The notes beneath the pieces were generated by a model. That model made no database searches. It was not told the DNA's origin and saw only the letters and a program-made list of their open reading frames with translations. From assembly GCA_016714445.1 (NCBI GenBank), contig JADJNF010000009.1, positions 682,001 through 746,000 on the forward strand: 64,000 nucleotides of DNA, read 5' to 3'. Source of the DNA: Saprospiraceae bacterium (GTDB taxonomy: Bacteria > Bacteroidota > Bacteroidia > Chitinophagales > Saprospiraceae). The translations under genes were made by a program, and so were the position numbers. Positions 1-7,170 of the stretch are shown here, piece by piece (position 1 is the first letter of the stretch; every line of letters begins with the position of its first letter).

Positions 1-496
1 CATCAAACAATTCATTACCTAAATGATCTAAATACCTTAACATATATCCATTTTCAATCCTTCGGTATCCTATAAATATACTGTCAGAAAAATGTGTTGT
101 AAATTCAAATAAAGGGAATTCTTTTATCTTATTTCCAGCCCTATCCATCAAGTATGGTGAAAATTTTAGTTCTTTGTTTGTTGTTTTATTTATACCAATT
201 AATATACCAGGCGCATTAGGTTCAATAAAAAATATTGATTCTTCTTCTATCAATAAAACTTGTGAATTATTTTGCTCTAAAGAATCGTCTTTATCTCTGA
301 CCTTTTTAAGTATTGGTTTAAATACAGGCACATGACTTTCTGGCAAAGAAAATAGTTCTTGACCCAAAGTATCATAGAATTTGTATATATAAACATTTTT
401 TTCAGTATTAACAGTTCTAAACCCTATCAATAATTCTTGTGAAGAAGCATTTACAGTAAAAAAAAACAATAAAATAGCAAAAATTAGTAATCTCAT
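1..496 (-). CDS. Secreted protein of unknown function, C-terminus beyond the window
   Basis: The reading frame starts with ATG at 496 and stays open to the window edge, so about 165 residues are visible and the C-terminus is missing. The N-terminus (MRLLIFAILLFFFTVNASSQ) is a clear signal peptide, so the product is exported. The rest is short beta-rich stretches with repeated phrases of the type YDTLGQELF and YLDHLGNELF, which look like a twice-used sequence unit of the WG/propeller kind, but no family is recognised with confidence. Its start codon lies one base after the stop of the small antitoxin-like frame 498-623 on the same strand, so the two may be co-transcribed. Confidence 0.7.
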   Translation of the reverse strand, partial: MRLLIFAILLFFFTVNASSQELLIGFRTVNTEKNVYIYKFYDTLGQELFSLPESHVPVFKPILKKVRDKDDSLEQNNSQVLLIEEESIFFIEPNAPGILIGINKTTNKELKFSPYLMDRAGNKIKEFPLFEFTTHFSDSIFIGYRRIENGYMLRYLDHLGNELFD

Positions 497-497
497 C

Positions 498-623
498 TTA
501 AAATAATAATAATTCAGAATCTTCAATCTCTTCCAGCATAGCTTCATAATCCGATAATGAAAGAAGAACAGAAGTTCTATCTCCTAAATCATCTACTAAA
601 AATTGCGGGCTTATTCTTCTCAT
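498..623 (-). CDS. Small Phd/RelB antitoxin-like protein, no toxin beside it
   Basis: A 41-residue frame starting with ATG and reading MRRISPQFLVDDLGDRTS then a run ending in acidic and leucine residues (LEEIEDSELLLF). The pattern 'PQFLVDDLGDRTSVLLSLSDYEAMLEEIED' split over the protein resembles the N-terminal DNA-binding half of Bacteroidota Phd/YefM-type antitoxins, in which 'sDYE.LLEELED' is typical. The usual C-terminal toxin-binding tail is absent and the next gene on the strand is a secreted protein, not a toxin. It is either an orphan antitoxin or the remnant of a decayed module. The family resemblance is by eye only. Confidence 0.45.
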   Translation of the reverse strand: MRRISPQFLVDDLGDRTSVLLSLSDYEAMLEEIEDSELLLF

Positions 624-812
624 TGGTTTACCGTTTTGCTTTCAATATTTAACGATCAAATATGTGTAAAAGTTCGAGTGACAACGAATCGATTTTTTAA
701 TTAGTTATTGATACTATTACTAATATACCTGAGACACTTCAAATCGCAATCCATCTTAAACTGAAAACTACCGATATTGTAAAATTGTTTCGATACAATA
801 AACAATTTACCT

Positions 813-820
813 TACATTTG
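813..820 (+). promoter_or_regulatory. Bacteroidota -7 promoter box (TACATTTG)
   Basis: Matches the TAnnTTTG box used by the Bacteroidota primary sigma factor. It lies 21 bases before the ATG at 842. This placement supports 842, not the upstream TTG at 785, as the antitoxin start. No clear -33 TTTG is seen at the usual spacing. Confidence 0.45.
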
Positions 821-841
821 TATAAAACTAAAATATCAAAT

Positions 842-1039
842 ATGGATACGTTAATAGTTCGACCTGATAAAAAGAAGTTGAAAGCGGTCAAAGAAATGTT
901 AAAGAAAATGGAAGTCCCATTTGAAACTACTTCAGATAGAATGTATAATGAAGCATTTGAAGAAAAATTAAAAAGAAGTGATGCGTCTTTTGCAAAAGGA
1001 GAATATACGGTAATTACAACCGAAGACTTATGGAAATAA
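842..1039 (+). CDS. Antitoxin of a YoeB-type toxin-antitoxin module (DUF2683-like)
   Basis: A 65-residue protein beginning MDTLIVRPDKKKLKAVKEML, followed by KKMEVPFE and a charged C-terminal half. 'P.dkk+lkavkamlk.l.v.fe' is the common beginning of Bacteroidota antitoxins paired with Txe/YoeB toxins; these bind and neutralise the ribosome-dependent mRNA endonuclease and repress their own promoter. The ATG at 842 is preferred because the promoter box lies just upstream. It overlaps the toxin start by 10 bases, as usual in such operons. The partner toxin is frameshifted, so this may now act as a free antitoxin or only as a repressor. Confidence 0.75.
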   Translation: MDTLIVRPDKKKLKAVKEMLKKMEVPFETTSDRMYNEAFEEKLKRSDASFAKGEYTVITTEDLWK

Positions 1040-1294
1040 GGTTAGGCTCAGAAGCAGTTGAAGATCTTATTTACATTAAAAAAAAATCGTAATAAAAAGA
1101 TTCTTAATCGAATTGATATGTTGATAAAATCTATATTAGTCTCTCCATTTAAAGGACTCGGAAAACCTGAACCATTTAAATATAATTGGAAGGGTAAATG
1201 GTCAAGAAGAATTGATAAAGAAAACAGACTTATTTATGAAGTTGAAATTGATTATATTAAAATTCATTCATTTTTAGGTTATTACAAGTTATGA
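1030..1294 (+). pseudogene. YoeB/Txe-type toxin interrupted by a +1 frameshift in a run of nine A
   Basis: From the ATG at 1030 the frame reads MEIRLGSEAVEDLIYIK and then stops at TAA (1090-1092). Reading one base on, from the A-run at 1078-1086, gives NRNKKILNRIDML and the rest of a Txe/YoeB toxin including KPEPF, WSRRI and NRLIYE. Joined, the product has the normal family length of about 87 residues. YoeB cleaves mRNA on the ribosome; its key residues are Glu46, Arg65, His83 and the final Tyr. Here Glu (KPEPF) and Arg (NRLIY) remain, but the C-terminal His-Tyr is replaced by Tyr-Tyr-Lys-Leu. A sequencing or assembly error in the homopolymer cannot be excluded, but the missing His suggests real decay. 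Confidence 0.75.
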
Positions 1295-1334
1295 AAAATC
1301 ACTTAAAGAACAAATTAACCTAATAGATACTCCT

Positions 1335-2360
1335 ATGCACCGAAGAACCTTCCTAACCCAATCCACCACCATATTAGCCACTTTACCATGGTTATCATTA
1401 CCTTTGCATGAACCAAAACCTGTCTTTGGTCACCAAAATAAAAAATATACTTGGGATAAAGATTGGATGGCTGGTAATCCCACTTTACCTGGTGTCAAAG
1501 ATTGCCATGAAATGGTATTTACAGCAAATAAAGAAATCATCCTGCTCACCAACGATACCCGCAACAATTTCATCAAAATGTCTAAAAGTGGAAAAATTTT
1601 ATCCACTTATGGCAATGAATTTCCTGGCGGACACGGACTGACGATCGGTGGTGTCAAAGGAGACGAATTTCTGCTGGTGACAGATACTGACCGACATCAG
1701 TTTTTTAAAACTACTTTGGATGGCAAGATCGTACAAACCTGGGACTATCCGGCGGAGTCAGGAAAATATCAGAATGAGAAATCCTTCGTCCCTACAGAAA
1801 CAGCGGTAACCAAGGATGGTGATACATACGTCGCGGATGGATATGGAGAGCAATATATCATACATTATGGAGCAGACGGAAAACTTAAAAATATCTTTGG
1901 TGGCCGTGGCCCTGAACCAAAACATCTGGACAATGCACATGGTATTTGTATAGATACCAGAAGAGAGACACCAACCTTGATCGTCACTGATAGAAACCGT
2001 TGTTGCTTCAAGAGATATAGTTTGGACGGCACTTATTTGGAAACCATTTCGTTGCCTGGTGCCAATGTTTGTAGGCCAGTTATACATGGTGACTACTTGT
2101 ATGCAGCAGTCTTGACTTCTGGTAGTACCGGAAATGCAGAGACCGGATTTGTTGTCATATTAGATCAGAACAATAAGTTGATTTCAGCCCCTGGTGGTGC
2201 TACGCCAACATATGATGGAAACGTATGTAAGGAAAGCTATCAGACTGCCAAACTGTTTAAACATCCGCATGATGTACTCGTTGATGATGAAGGCAGCTTA
2301 TATGTGTGCCAATGGAATAGTGGACAGGTTTTACCCAATAAATTTACGCCTTATGTTTAG
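1335..2360 (+). CDS. Tat-exported NHL-repeat beta-propeller protein
   Basis: A 341-residue protein. The N-terminus MHRRTFLTQSTT carries a twin-arginine motif (RRTFL) and a hydrophobic stretch, so it is probably exported folded by the Tat system. The mature part has at least four NHL-like blades, each with a Gly-His or Pro-His-Asp start and a 'LDGKIVQTW' or 'ADGKLKNIFG' strand end (residues about 95, 155, 200 and 315). Such six-bladed propellers bind ligands or act as peptidylglycine-lyase-like enzymes, but no catalytic residues are evident. The last eight bases overlap the start of the next gene, so the two are probably translated together. Confidence 0.75.
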   Translation: MHRRTFLTQSTTILATLPWLSLPLHEPKPVFGHQNKKYTWDKDWMAGNPTLPGVKDCHEMVFTANKEIILLTNDTRNNFIKMSKSGKILSTYGNEFPGGHGLTIGGVKGDEFLLVTDTDRHQFFKTTLDGKIVQTWDYPAESGKYQNEKSFVPTETAVTKDGDTYVADGYGEQYIIHYGADGKLKNIFGGRGPEPKHLDNAHGICIDTRRETPTLIVTDRNRCCFKRYSLDGTYLETISLPGANVCRPVIHGDYLYAAVLTSGSTGNAETGFVVILDQNNKLISAPGGATPTYDGNVCKESYQTAKLFKHPHDVLVDDEGSLYVCQWNSGQVLPNKFTPYV

Positions 2361-3123
2361 ATGGTTGATATGGATACAGTTTTGTGGGCTATCGAACGTT
2401 AGTTTCGCACAAAAAATTCAACTGAGTCCACCCAAGGCCAATGTGCAAATGGCGATGGTCAGCAAGGTTCATCTACAAAACCTGGTGCTTGATTTCCGAA
2501 TGGAAAGCGCAACGATCCGATATACTTTAGATGGCAATGAGCCTACATTAAAGTCTAAGCGCTACCAGAGACCACTCAAAATCAATAAGCCGTGCATCAT
2601 TAAAGCCAAAGCATTTCACCAGGATTTTGACCCTTCAGAAACGGTCACATCTACCTTTATTGCAAGTGGTAAAAAGATTTCGAATTATATTGTTACTGAA
2701 CCTAATCCCAAATATGCTAATGAAGATTCCAAAACACTGTTTGATGGCCAGTTTGGAAATATGTCTTATACCAAAAACTATTTAGGATATGACAAAGGTC
2801 CGGTAGAGATTACATTTCAGCCGGATAGTCATCAGTTTATTACCACTATCCACATTTCTTATTTGACCCATCAGGGAGCATGGATATTTGGCCCTTCCAA
2901 AATTTTGGTAATTGACGAAAATGGAAAGCTGATCTTTCAAAAAACCTTTAAAGAAAGTACGCAAAAGAGCACATTAAATCATTCCATTAACACGATAAAT
3001 GTACCTAAAAAGCAGTACAATCAACTAAAATTGGTCATCGAGCCCGTATCATCCATTCCCGATTGGCATGATGGCAGAGGATATCCTGCTTGGTTTTTTG
3101 TGGATGAAGTTTGGGTGGAGTGA
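2353..3123 (+). CDS. Secreted protein with chitobiase/beta-hexosaminidase C-terminal-like domain
   Basis: The 256-residue product starts at ATG 2353, which overlaps the preceding stop and gives a signal peptide (MFRWLIWIQFCGLSNVSFAQ). Residues about 35-110 contain 'ATIRYTLDGNEPTLKSKRY' and 'IIKAKAFHQDFDPSE', the hallmark of the CHB_HEX_C (FN3-like) domain that follows glycoside hydrolases of families 20 and 29. The C-terminal half ('TLFDGQFGN', 'PVEITFQPDSHQFI', 'DEVWVE') resembles the discoidin-type domain of the same proteins. No catalytic hydrolase domain is present. A diverged copy of its last 30 codons lies at 3926-4018. Confidence 0.7.
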   Translation: MFRWLIWIQFCGLSNVSFAQKIQLSPPKANVQMAMVSKVHLQNLVLDFRMESATIRYTLDGNEPTLKSKRYQRPLKINKPCIIKAKAFHQDFDPSETVTSTFIASGKKISNYIVTEPNPKYANEDSKTLFDGQFGNMSYTKNYLGYDKGPVEITFQPDSHQFITTIHISYLTHQGAWIFGPSKILVIDENGKLIFQKTFKESTQKSTLNHSINTINVPKKQYNQLKLVIEPVSSIPDWHDGRGYPAWFFVDEVWVE

Positions 3124-3146
3124 AGGATTTACTTTTTTTATTTTAT

Positions 3147-3154
3147 TAACTTTG
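3147..3154 (+). promoter_or_regulatory. -7 promoter box (TAACTTTG)
   Basis: Fits TAnnTTTG and lies 18 bases before the ATG at 3173, so this gene probably has its own promoter apart from the upstream pair. Confidence 0.45.
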
Positions 3155-3172
3155 TGTAAATTTTAAAACACT

Positions 3173-3895
3173 ATGAGGTTTTTATTCATTTTTCTAATTC
3201 TTAATGCTTTCAATGTTAAGTCACAAGTTACATCTTGGGATGTAACTTATTCTATAGAAAATATTAACGCCGAAGCAAGTGTAATTGAAGCTTTGTCATC
3301 AATGATTTCTATGCAGCAGACTAAAATCAATTATTACTTTTATGATAATAATTTAGTAAATATTGCATCTTATGATTCATTAAATGAAATTCGAACAGTA
3401 ATGTTAAAGGACGAGAGTCACACATATGTTTTCGTTACTTTGGATGGTATAACAACATATAAAAAAAAACCTATAGCTGGTTTAGAAATTAATAAAAACA
3501 ATAAGCCATTAACCAAAGAGGAAACTCCTATCGTTAAATTTATTGAAAACAAAGTGGTAGGTCCATTTAATTGTACCGTAAACGAAGTTATTTTACCTAA
3601 TATGAATTTTAAATTGATATCAACTACTACAAATGATATTAAAGCTTCAAATGGATTTAACAATCCAATACCGATGCCTGAGATAGAAAATTCTGGATTA
3701 GCTTTGGCTTTAGAAGCAGATTTTGGTTTTGCAAAGATTCACTTGCAACATGGTAACTTTAAAACTGTGCCATACTTAAAATCAATATTTTCTATATCAA
3801 CAGAAGGACTTAAAGAAACCAATATGGAAGAAATGAAATTTATCAAATTGATTACGGGATTTGAAAATCCTAGCGAAATGGAAGAAGAAAAATAG
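3173..3895 (+). CDS. Secreted protein, possibly of the GLPGLI/DUF4412 type
   Basis: A 240-residue protein with a signal peptide (MRFLFIFLILNAFNVKSQ). The mature part alternates beta strands, with 'FIENKVVGPFNCTVNEVIL' at about residue 125, which recalls the 'I.GykckkaeI' centre of GLPGLI/DUF4412 proteins; the match is weak. It differs from its neighbours in being more AT-rich and in sitting between the chitobiase-C-like gene and a second, truncated copy of that gene's 3' end. This suggests that it was inserted at the end of that gene or that the region was duplicated and trimmed. Function unknown. Confidence 0.55.
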   Translation: MRFLFIFLILNAFNVKSQVTSWDVTYSIENINAEASVIEALSSMISMQQTKINYYFYDNNLVNIASYDSLNEIRTVMLKDESHTYVFVTLDGITTYKKKPIAGLEINKNNKPLTKEETPIVKFIENKVVGPFNCTVNEVILPNMNFKLISTTTNDIKASNGFNNPIPMPEIENSGLALALEADFGFAKIHLQHGNFKTVPYLKSIFSISTEGLKETNMEEMKFIKLITGFENPSEMEEEK

Positions 3896-3925
3896 GAAAT
3901 AAGCTTTGGTGCAACCAGAATAATT

Positions 3926-4018
3926 ATGGTCATAGAAACTGTATCAACCATTCCCGATTGGCATGATGCCCGTGGGCTACCAGCATGGCTTTTTTTGGAT
4001 GAAGTTTGGGTGGAGTGA
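3926..4018 (+). pseudogene. Truncated copy of the 3' end of the chitobiase-C-like gene
   Basis: Thirty codons plus a stop encode VIETVSTIPDWHDARG followed by LPAWLFLDEVWVE, against VIEPVSSIPDWHDGRG and YPAWFFVDEVWVE at the end of the gene at 2353-3123. The nucleotide match runs from about 3928 to 4019 at roughly 80 percent and ends right after the stop codon in both. No upstream part of the gene is present, so this is a relic of a paralogue. Confidence 0.75.
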
Positions 4019-4075
4019 AGATTGATTGAATGTAGACAGAACCTATCGGAGAACTTTAAATAAACCCTATCCATT

Positions 4076-4160
4076 CTAATTACCACTCTTCTTATACCCA
4101 ATCTTCAATCCCAACTCAATGATCGATGTCTCAATGGCTTTACCCAGGTCATCTTTGCTC
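4076..4160 (-). pseudogene. Truncated copy of the 3' end of the VWA-domain gene
   Basis: Reading on the minus strand this gives KDDLGKAIETSIIELG and LKIGYKKSGN then a stop, identical in protein to the end of the VWA gene at 5102-6238. About 79 bases match with only three differences, so this copy is recent or kept by conversion. Just upstream the frame is closed by a TAG, so nothing else of the gene is left. Confidence 0.8.
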
Positions 4161-4382
4161 TACAAGTTCCACAACTAGCCGACCTAAAAACACAAAACTG
4201 AGTTACTACATCGCCAGCACCACACATATCCCCATAGCAACATCGCTTTCTGATGCAACAGGTATCCTACCCGTTCATTATATCCATCAAAGCATTGATG
4301 ATGTGATCAATTGGAAATGTGTAGTGAAGGAATTTGTTTTGGGGCTTTTGATGTGATTTGATTTTTGAAAAAGTCAAATCTT
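4161..4382. other. Intergenic stretch without a recognised gene
   Basis: Between the VWA-tail copy and the SIMPL gene. A plus-strand open frame (4126-4356) runs through it, but its first part is antisense to the VWA tail, it has no recognisable family, and its start is arbitrary. It may hold the scar of a rearrangement. Confidence 0.4.
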
Positions 4383-5084
4383 CTACTCTATTTCAAATTT
4401 CACCTTGATTTCATATCTTAACATGATCGATGCAACATGCTCTATATCATCACTTTGTGGGTCATGGGAAACAGACACATTACTCACCATGTTTAGATTT
4501 CTTCCCCAATGATAATTTGATACTTCCGGCACTTCTTCTACAGAGATCACTTGACCTAACTTCTCATCAATGCTTTCTAACAAGTAAAGTGCTTTCTCTT
4601 TTGCTGCATGCATTGCAGATATTTTTACTTCCTTCCTAAGTTTTTGCAAATCTTTGTGGGAAGAATCAGAAATTCTAATTGATTTTACTCCTTTGATATT
4701 CAGATCATTAACTAAGGAAAGAAAATCTGTAGAGCTACTTAATTTTATTTTAAAGGATTTTTGTTTGTAAGTATCATTCCTACAACTCCACCAATAGTAA
4801 TACCACGAATAATCAGAATTACTTAATACAAGCATTTTATTATCGATATTATTTTTTTCCAGAATATCAAAAAAATCTAACTCGATACTCGACAAATCAC
4901 GTTTGCCATTACTCACCCAATTGTACTCTTGAAGAATAATTTCAAGTTCTATTTGGTCAGGCACCACAATTACTTCAGAACTTCCCGTAACCGAAATGTA
5001 CTTTTTATCGATTGATGGGAATGATTGTGCATACGAAAGTTGAACAGCTATAATCATGATAAAACCTATAGTAAGATGTCTCAT
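4383..5084 (-). CDS. SIMPL (DUF541) domain protein, exported
   Basis: A 233-residue protein starting at the ATG at 5084 with signal peptide MRHLTIGFIMIIAVQLSYAQ; an in-frame TTG at 5105 that overlaps the VWA stop is a less likely start. The core 'KYISVTGSSEVIVVPDQIEL' and 'AMHAAKEKALYLLESIDEKL' is typical of SIMPL proteins, periplasmic or outer-surface proteins of poorly known role that often form large rings. It follows the VWA gene at 17 bases on the same strand, so the two probably share a transcript. The Trp/Tyr-rich patch SDYSWYYYWWSC near residue 95 is unusual. The gene lies between the VWA gene and a second copy of that gene's 3' end. Confidence 0.8.
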   Translation of the reverse strand: MRHLTIGFIMIIAVQLSYAQSFPSIDKKYISVTGSSEVIVVPDQIELEIILQEYNWVSNGKRDLSSIELDFFDILEKNNIDNKMLVLSNSDYSWYYYWWSCRNDTYKQKSFKIKLSSSTDFLSLVNDLNIKGVKSIRISDSSHKDLQKLRKEVKISAMHAAKEKALYLLESIDEKLGQVISVEEVPEVSNYHWGRNLNMVSNVSVSHDPQSDDIEHVASIMLRYEIKVKFEIE

Positions 5085-5101
5085 AATCCAAATGTTTTTT
5101 A

Positions 5102-6238
5102 TCAATTACCACTCTTCTTATACCCAATCTTCAATCCCAACTCAATAATCGACGTCTCAATGGCTTTGCCCAGGTCATCTTTATCATTACCTGATTTTTT
5201 ATTTTCAGCATCGATATATTGTTGGCGTTTGAGCGACAAGTCTTTGATTTTTTGATTGATTTCATCCCGCTCTTTTGATTTTTGTTGGATAAACTCAGCA
5301 GTTTGTTTGGGAGATTTGCCTTTGAGTTCTTCGGGCAATTCTTCTGTCTCCATAGTTTGGATGGCTGATGGATTGTCTTTGTATTTATCTACGATGTCCC
5401 ATTCTGCATTTTTATACACGCCTTTAGATTTTGATACCGCTCGCTCTACTTTATTGGCCATGCTTTTGGATTCAGCATTGTAATCCTGGGTCGTTTGCAT
5501 GATTTTTTTCTCTTTGCCTTTTTTGCCATAACCGATATATGTATCGTTGAGCTGTTGATTTAGCTTGTCAATATCCCTATCATATGGTGTATCAATATAA
5601 GACAATACCTTATCTGAGTTTATCACAAAAAACTTGCCCTGACCACGGGTAGCACCATCTTTCCATTCCTGTAATTCATCATGATAGTTGGATCCACAAA
5701 GGATGGTATTGACATAAATTTTATTTGTCAGAGCATGGCTTATAGCTTCTTTGTTATTAATGGGTCCCTGATTAAATGGTTCATTACCAGCAATATAAAT
5801 TAACTTCATATCTGCGTTTCCATCATTCCATTTGAGTGTTTTTACTGCGTTTTGGATCACAGCACCACAATATTCACTTCCTCCATTGGTACGTAAGGCA
5901 AATAGTTTTTCCGAAATCAAGTCCAAATCTGTCGTAAGTGGTGCTACTTGGCGAATGAAATTATTGGCACTCGAAAGTCCATCATTGCCATATTCATACA
6001 ATGCGATTTCTATTTGTGGTTCTTTGCCATCATATTTGAGTGTCGTCAGTGTATTGATAATATTCCAGAGTCTGGATTTTGCTTGTTCGATGAGTCCATC
6101 CATACTATTGGAAGTATCTAGCAGGAGTGCTACCTGGATTTTATTTCTAGAAGAAGTCGATGTTGATTCAGCTGATTTTGTAGGAAATAATGAAAACAAA
6201 CTCACCATGATGGTCAAAAGAATTACTGAAAGTTTCAT
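5102..6238 (-). CDS. Exported von Willebrand factor type A domain protein
   Basis: A 378-residue protein with signal peptide (about residues 1-22) and a VWA domain at residues 34-220. The metal-ion-dependent adhesion site is present as DTSNSMD (Asp41, Ser43, Ser45), with a downstream 'RTNGGSEYCG' and 'IYIAGNEPFNQGP' that fit the later metal-binding loops. The C-terminal third (about 250-378) is charged and predicted coiled coil ('KSKERDEINQKIKDLSLKRQ'). Such proteins mediate metal-dependent protein contacts at the envelope. Its last 26 codons are duplicated at 4076-4160. Confidence 0.85.
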   Translation of the reverse strand: MKLSVILLTIMVSLFSLFPTKSAESTSTSSRNKIQVALLLDTSNSMDGLIEQAKSRLWNIINTLTTLKYDGKEPQIEIALYEYGNDGLSSANNFIRQVAPLTTDLDLISEKLFALRTNGGSEYCGAVIQNAVKTLKWNDGNADMKLIYIAGNEPFNQGPINNKEAISHALTNKIYVNTILCGSNYHDELQEWKDGATRGQGKFFVINSDKVLSYIDTPYDRDIDKLNQQLNDTYIGYGKKGKEKKIMQTTQDYNAESKSMANKVERAVSKSKGVYKNAEWDIVDKYKDNPSAIQTMETEELPEELKGKSPKQTAEFIQQKSKERDEINQKIKDLSLKRQQYIDAENKKSGNDKDDLGKAIETSIIELGLKIGYKKSGN

Positions 6239-6360
6239 AATGAAATATTTGATATTGTGAATTAAAAATTGAATTGCAAGTTCAAAAGTAATGGCAAAAG
6301 AGATGCTATAAAGTCAGAATGGGTGAAGATGCGGTTTGACTTGGTGAAGGGGATATTTGG

Positions 6361-6388
6361 TGATCATTGATGCAGTGATCAATGATCA
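6361..6388. repeat. Perfect 11-bp inverted repeat
   Basis: Arms TGATCATTGAT and ATCAATGATCA are separated by GCAGTG. There is no T-run on either side, so it is not a typical terminator. It lies 110 bases upstream of the intact toxin-antitoxin operon and 123 bases upstream of the VWA gene start. It could be an operator. Confidence 0.6.
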
Positions 6389-6497
6389 GTGAAAGCTAAC
6401 ATAATAACATCAAAGTCAAAATATAAAAATCTTCGAACTAATTATTACTCGGTTTTGTTATCAAGTTATTCACCAATTTGCAAATAAATAAACACCT

Positions 6498-6701
6498 ATG
6501 TCGGCAATCATCATAAATCCAGATAAAAAGTCTAGAAAAATTATACTTTCCTTACTAGAAGATTTAAATGTTCCTCATGGTACGTTGAGAGATGAGACTG
6601 ATTATCTATTAAGTACAGAAAAAAACAAAAGTAGTTTAGCAAAGAGTATTAGTCAATTGGAAAATAAAGAAACTCATAAGTTTATACTTCCAAAAATATG
6701 A
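6498..6701 (+). CDS. Antitoxin of an intact YoeB-type module
   Basis: A 67-residue protein starting MSAIIINPDKKSRKIILSLL, then EDLNVPHGTLRDE and a lysine-rich tail. It has the same plan as the antitoxin at 842-1039 (a short strand with 'NPDKK', a helix, then a disordered charged C-terminus), so it belongs to the antitoxins of Bacteroidota Txe/YoeB pairs. Its stop overlaps the toxin start as ATGA. It should bind and mask the toxin and repress the operon. Confidence 0.75.
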   Translation: MSAIIINPDKKSRKIILSLLEDLNVPHGTLRDETDYLLSTEKNKSSLAKSISQLENKETHKFILPKI

Positions 6702-6967
6702 ACTATACTTGGGAAATAACTAATGAAGCTCAATTACATTTTGATTTTTGGTCAAATTCAAATAACAAGTCTATTCTGAGAAAAATTGAGAAATTAGTTA
6801 AAGAAATAGATAATTCTCCAAGGATTGGAATTGGAAAACCAGAATTATTGAAACGAGACCTTTCGGGATATTGGAGTAGAAGGATTAATTCTGAACACAG
6901 ATTTGTTTATCACATCAATGATAAAGATATGATAATCACAATAGTTTCTCTAAGATTTCATTATTAA
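6698..6967 (+). CDS. yoeB: Txe/YoeB family mRNA interferase toxin
   Basis: An 89-residue toxin, the normal family length. It shows IGIGKPELLKRDLSGYWSRR, then INSEHRFVYHI and a final RFHY. The residues matched to E. coli YoeB Glu46 (KPE), Arg65 (HRFVY) and His83-Tyr84 (FHY at the end) are all in place, so it should be an active ribosome-dependent endoribonuclease. It is the intact counterpart of the broken copy at 1030-1294. The four-base overlap with the antitoxin implies coupled translation. Confidence 0.88.
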   Translation: MNYTWEITNEAQLHFDFWSNSNNKSILRKIEKLVKEIDNSPRIGIGKPELLKRDLSGYWSRRINSEHRFVYHINDKDMIITIVSLRFHY

Positions 6968-7017
6968 GGATAATTAAACACCATTAAAATACAAAATCTG
7001 CTTTCTTAATTTCTTAA

Positions 7018-7065
7018 CCTTATTCTTAGCCTTATTCTCAACCTTATCCTTATTCTCAATCTTAG
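7018..7065. repeat. Imperfect 12-bp tandem repeat
   Basis: About four units of the type CCTTATTCTCAA, one of them shortened to six bases. It lies between the toxin gene and the sensor kinase promoter. No function is evident. Confidence 0.6.
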
Positions 7066-7128
7066 CATCCACTTGGCAAAACCCATTCCCCAAATGGTGA
7101 AACATCAGCTTACTTGAAATTTTATCCG

Positions 7129-7136
7129 TAATTTTG
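7129..7136 (+). promoter_or_regulatory. -7 promoter box (TAATTTTG)
   Basis: Fits TAnnTTTG, 34 bases before the kinase ATG; a reasonable promoter for the kinase/regulator pair. Confidence 0.35.
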
Positions 7137-7170
7137 CCGTTGAATCGATATCTGATTATCCCTTAACAAT

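Noticed and set aside
4126..4356. Plus-strand open frame of 76 codons
   Set aside because: Its first part is antisense to the duplicated VWA tail, and its start and composition do not support a gene.
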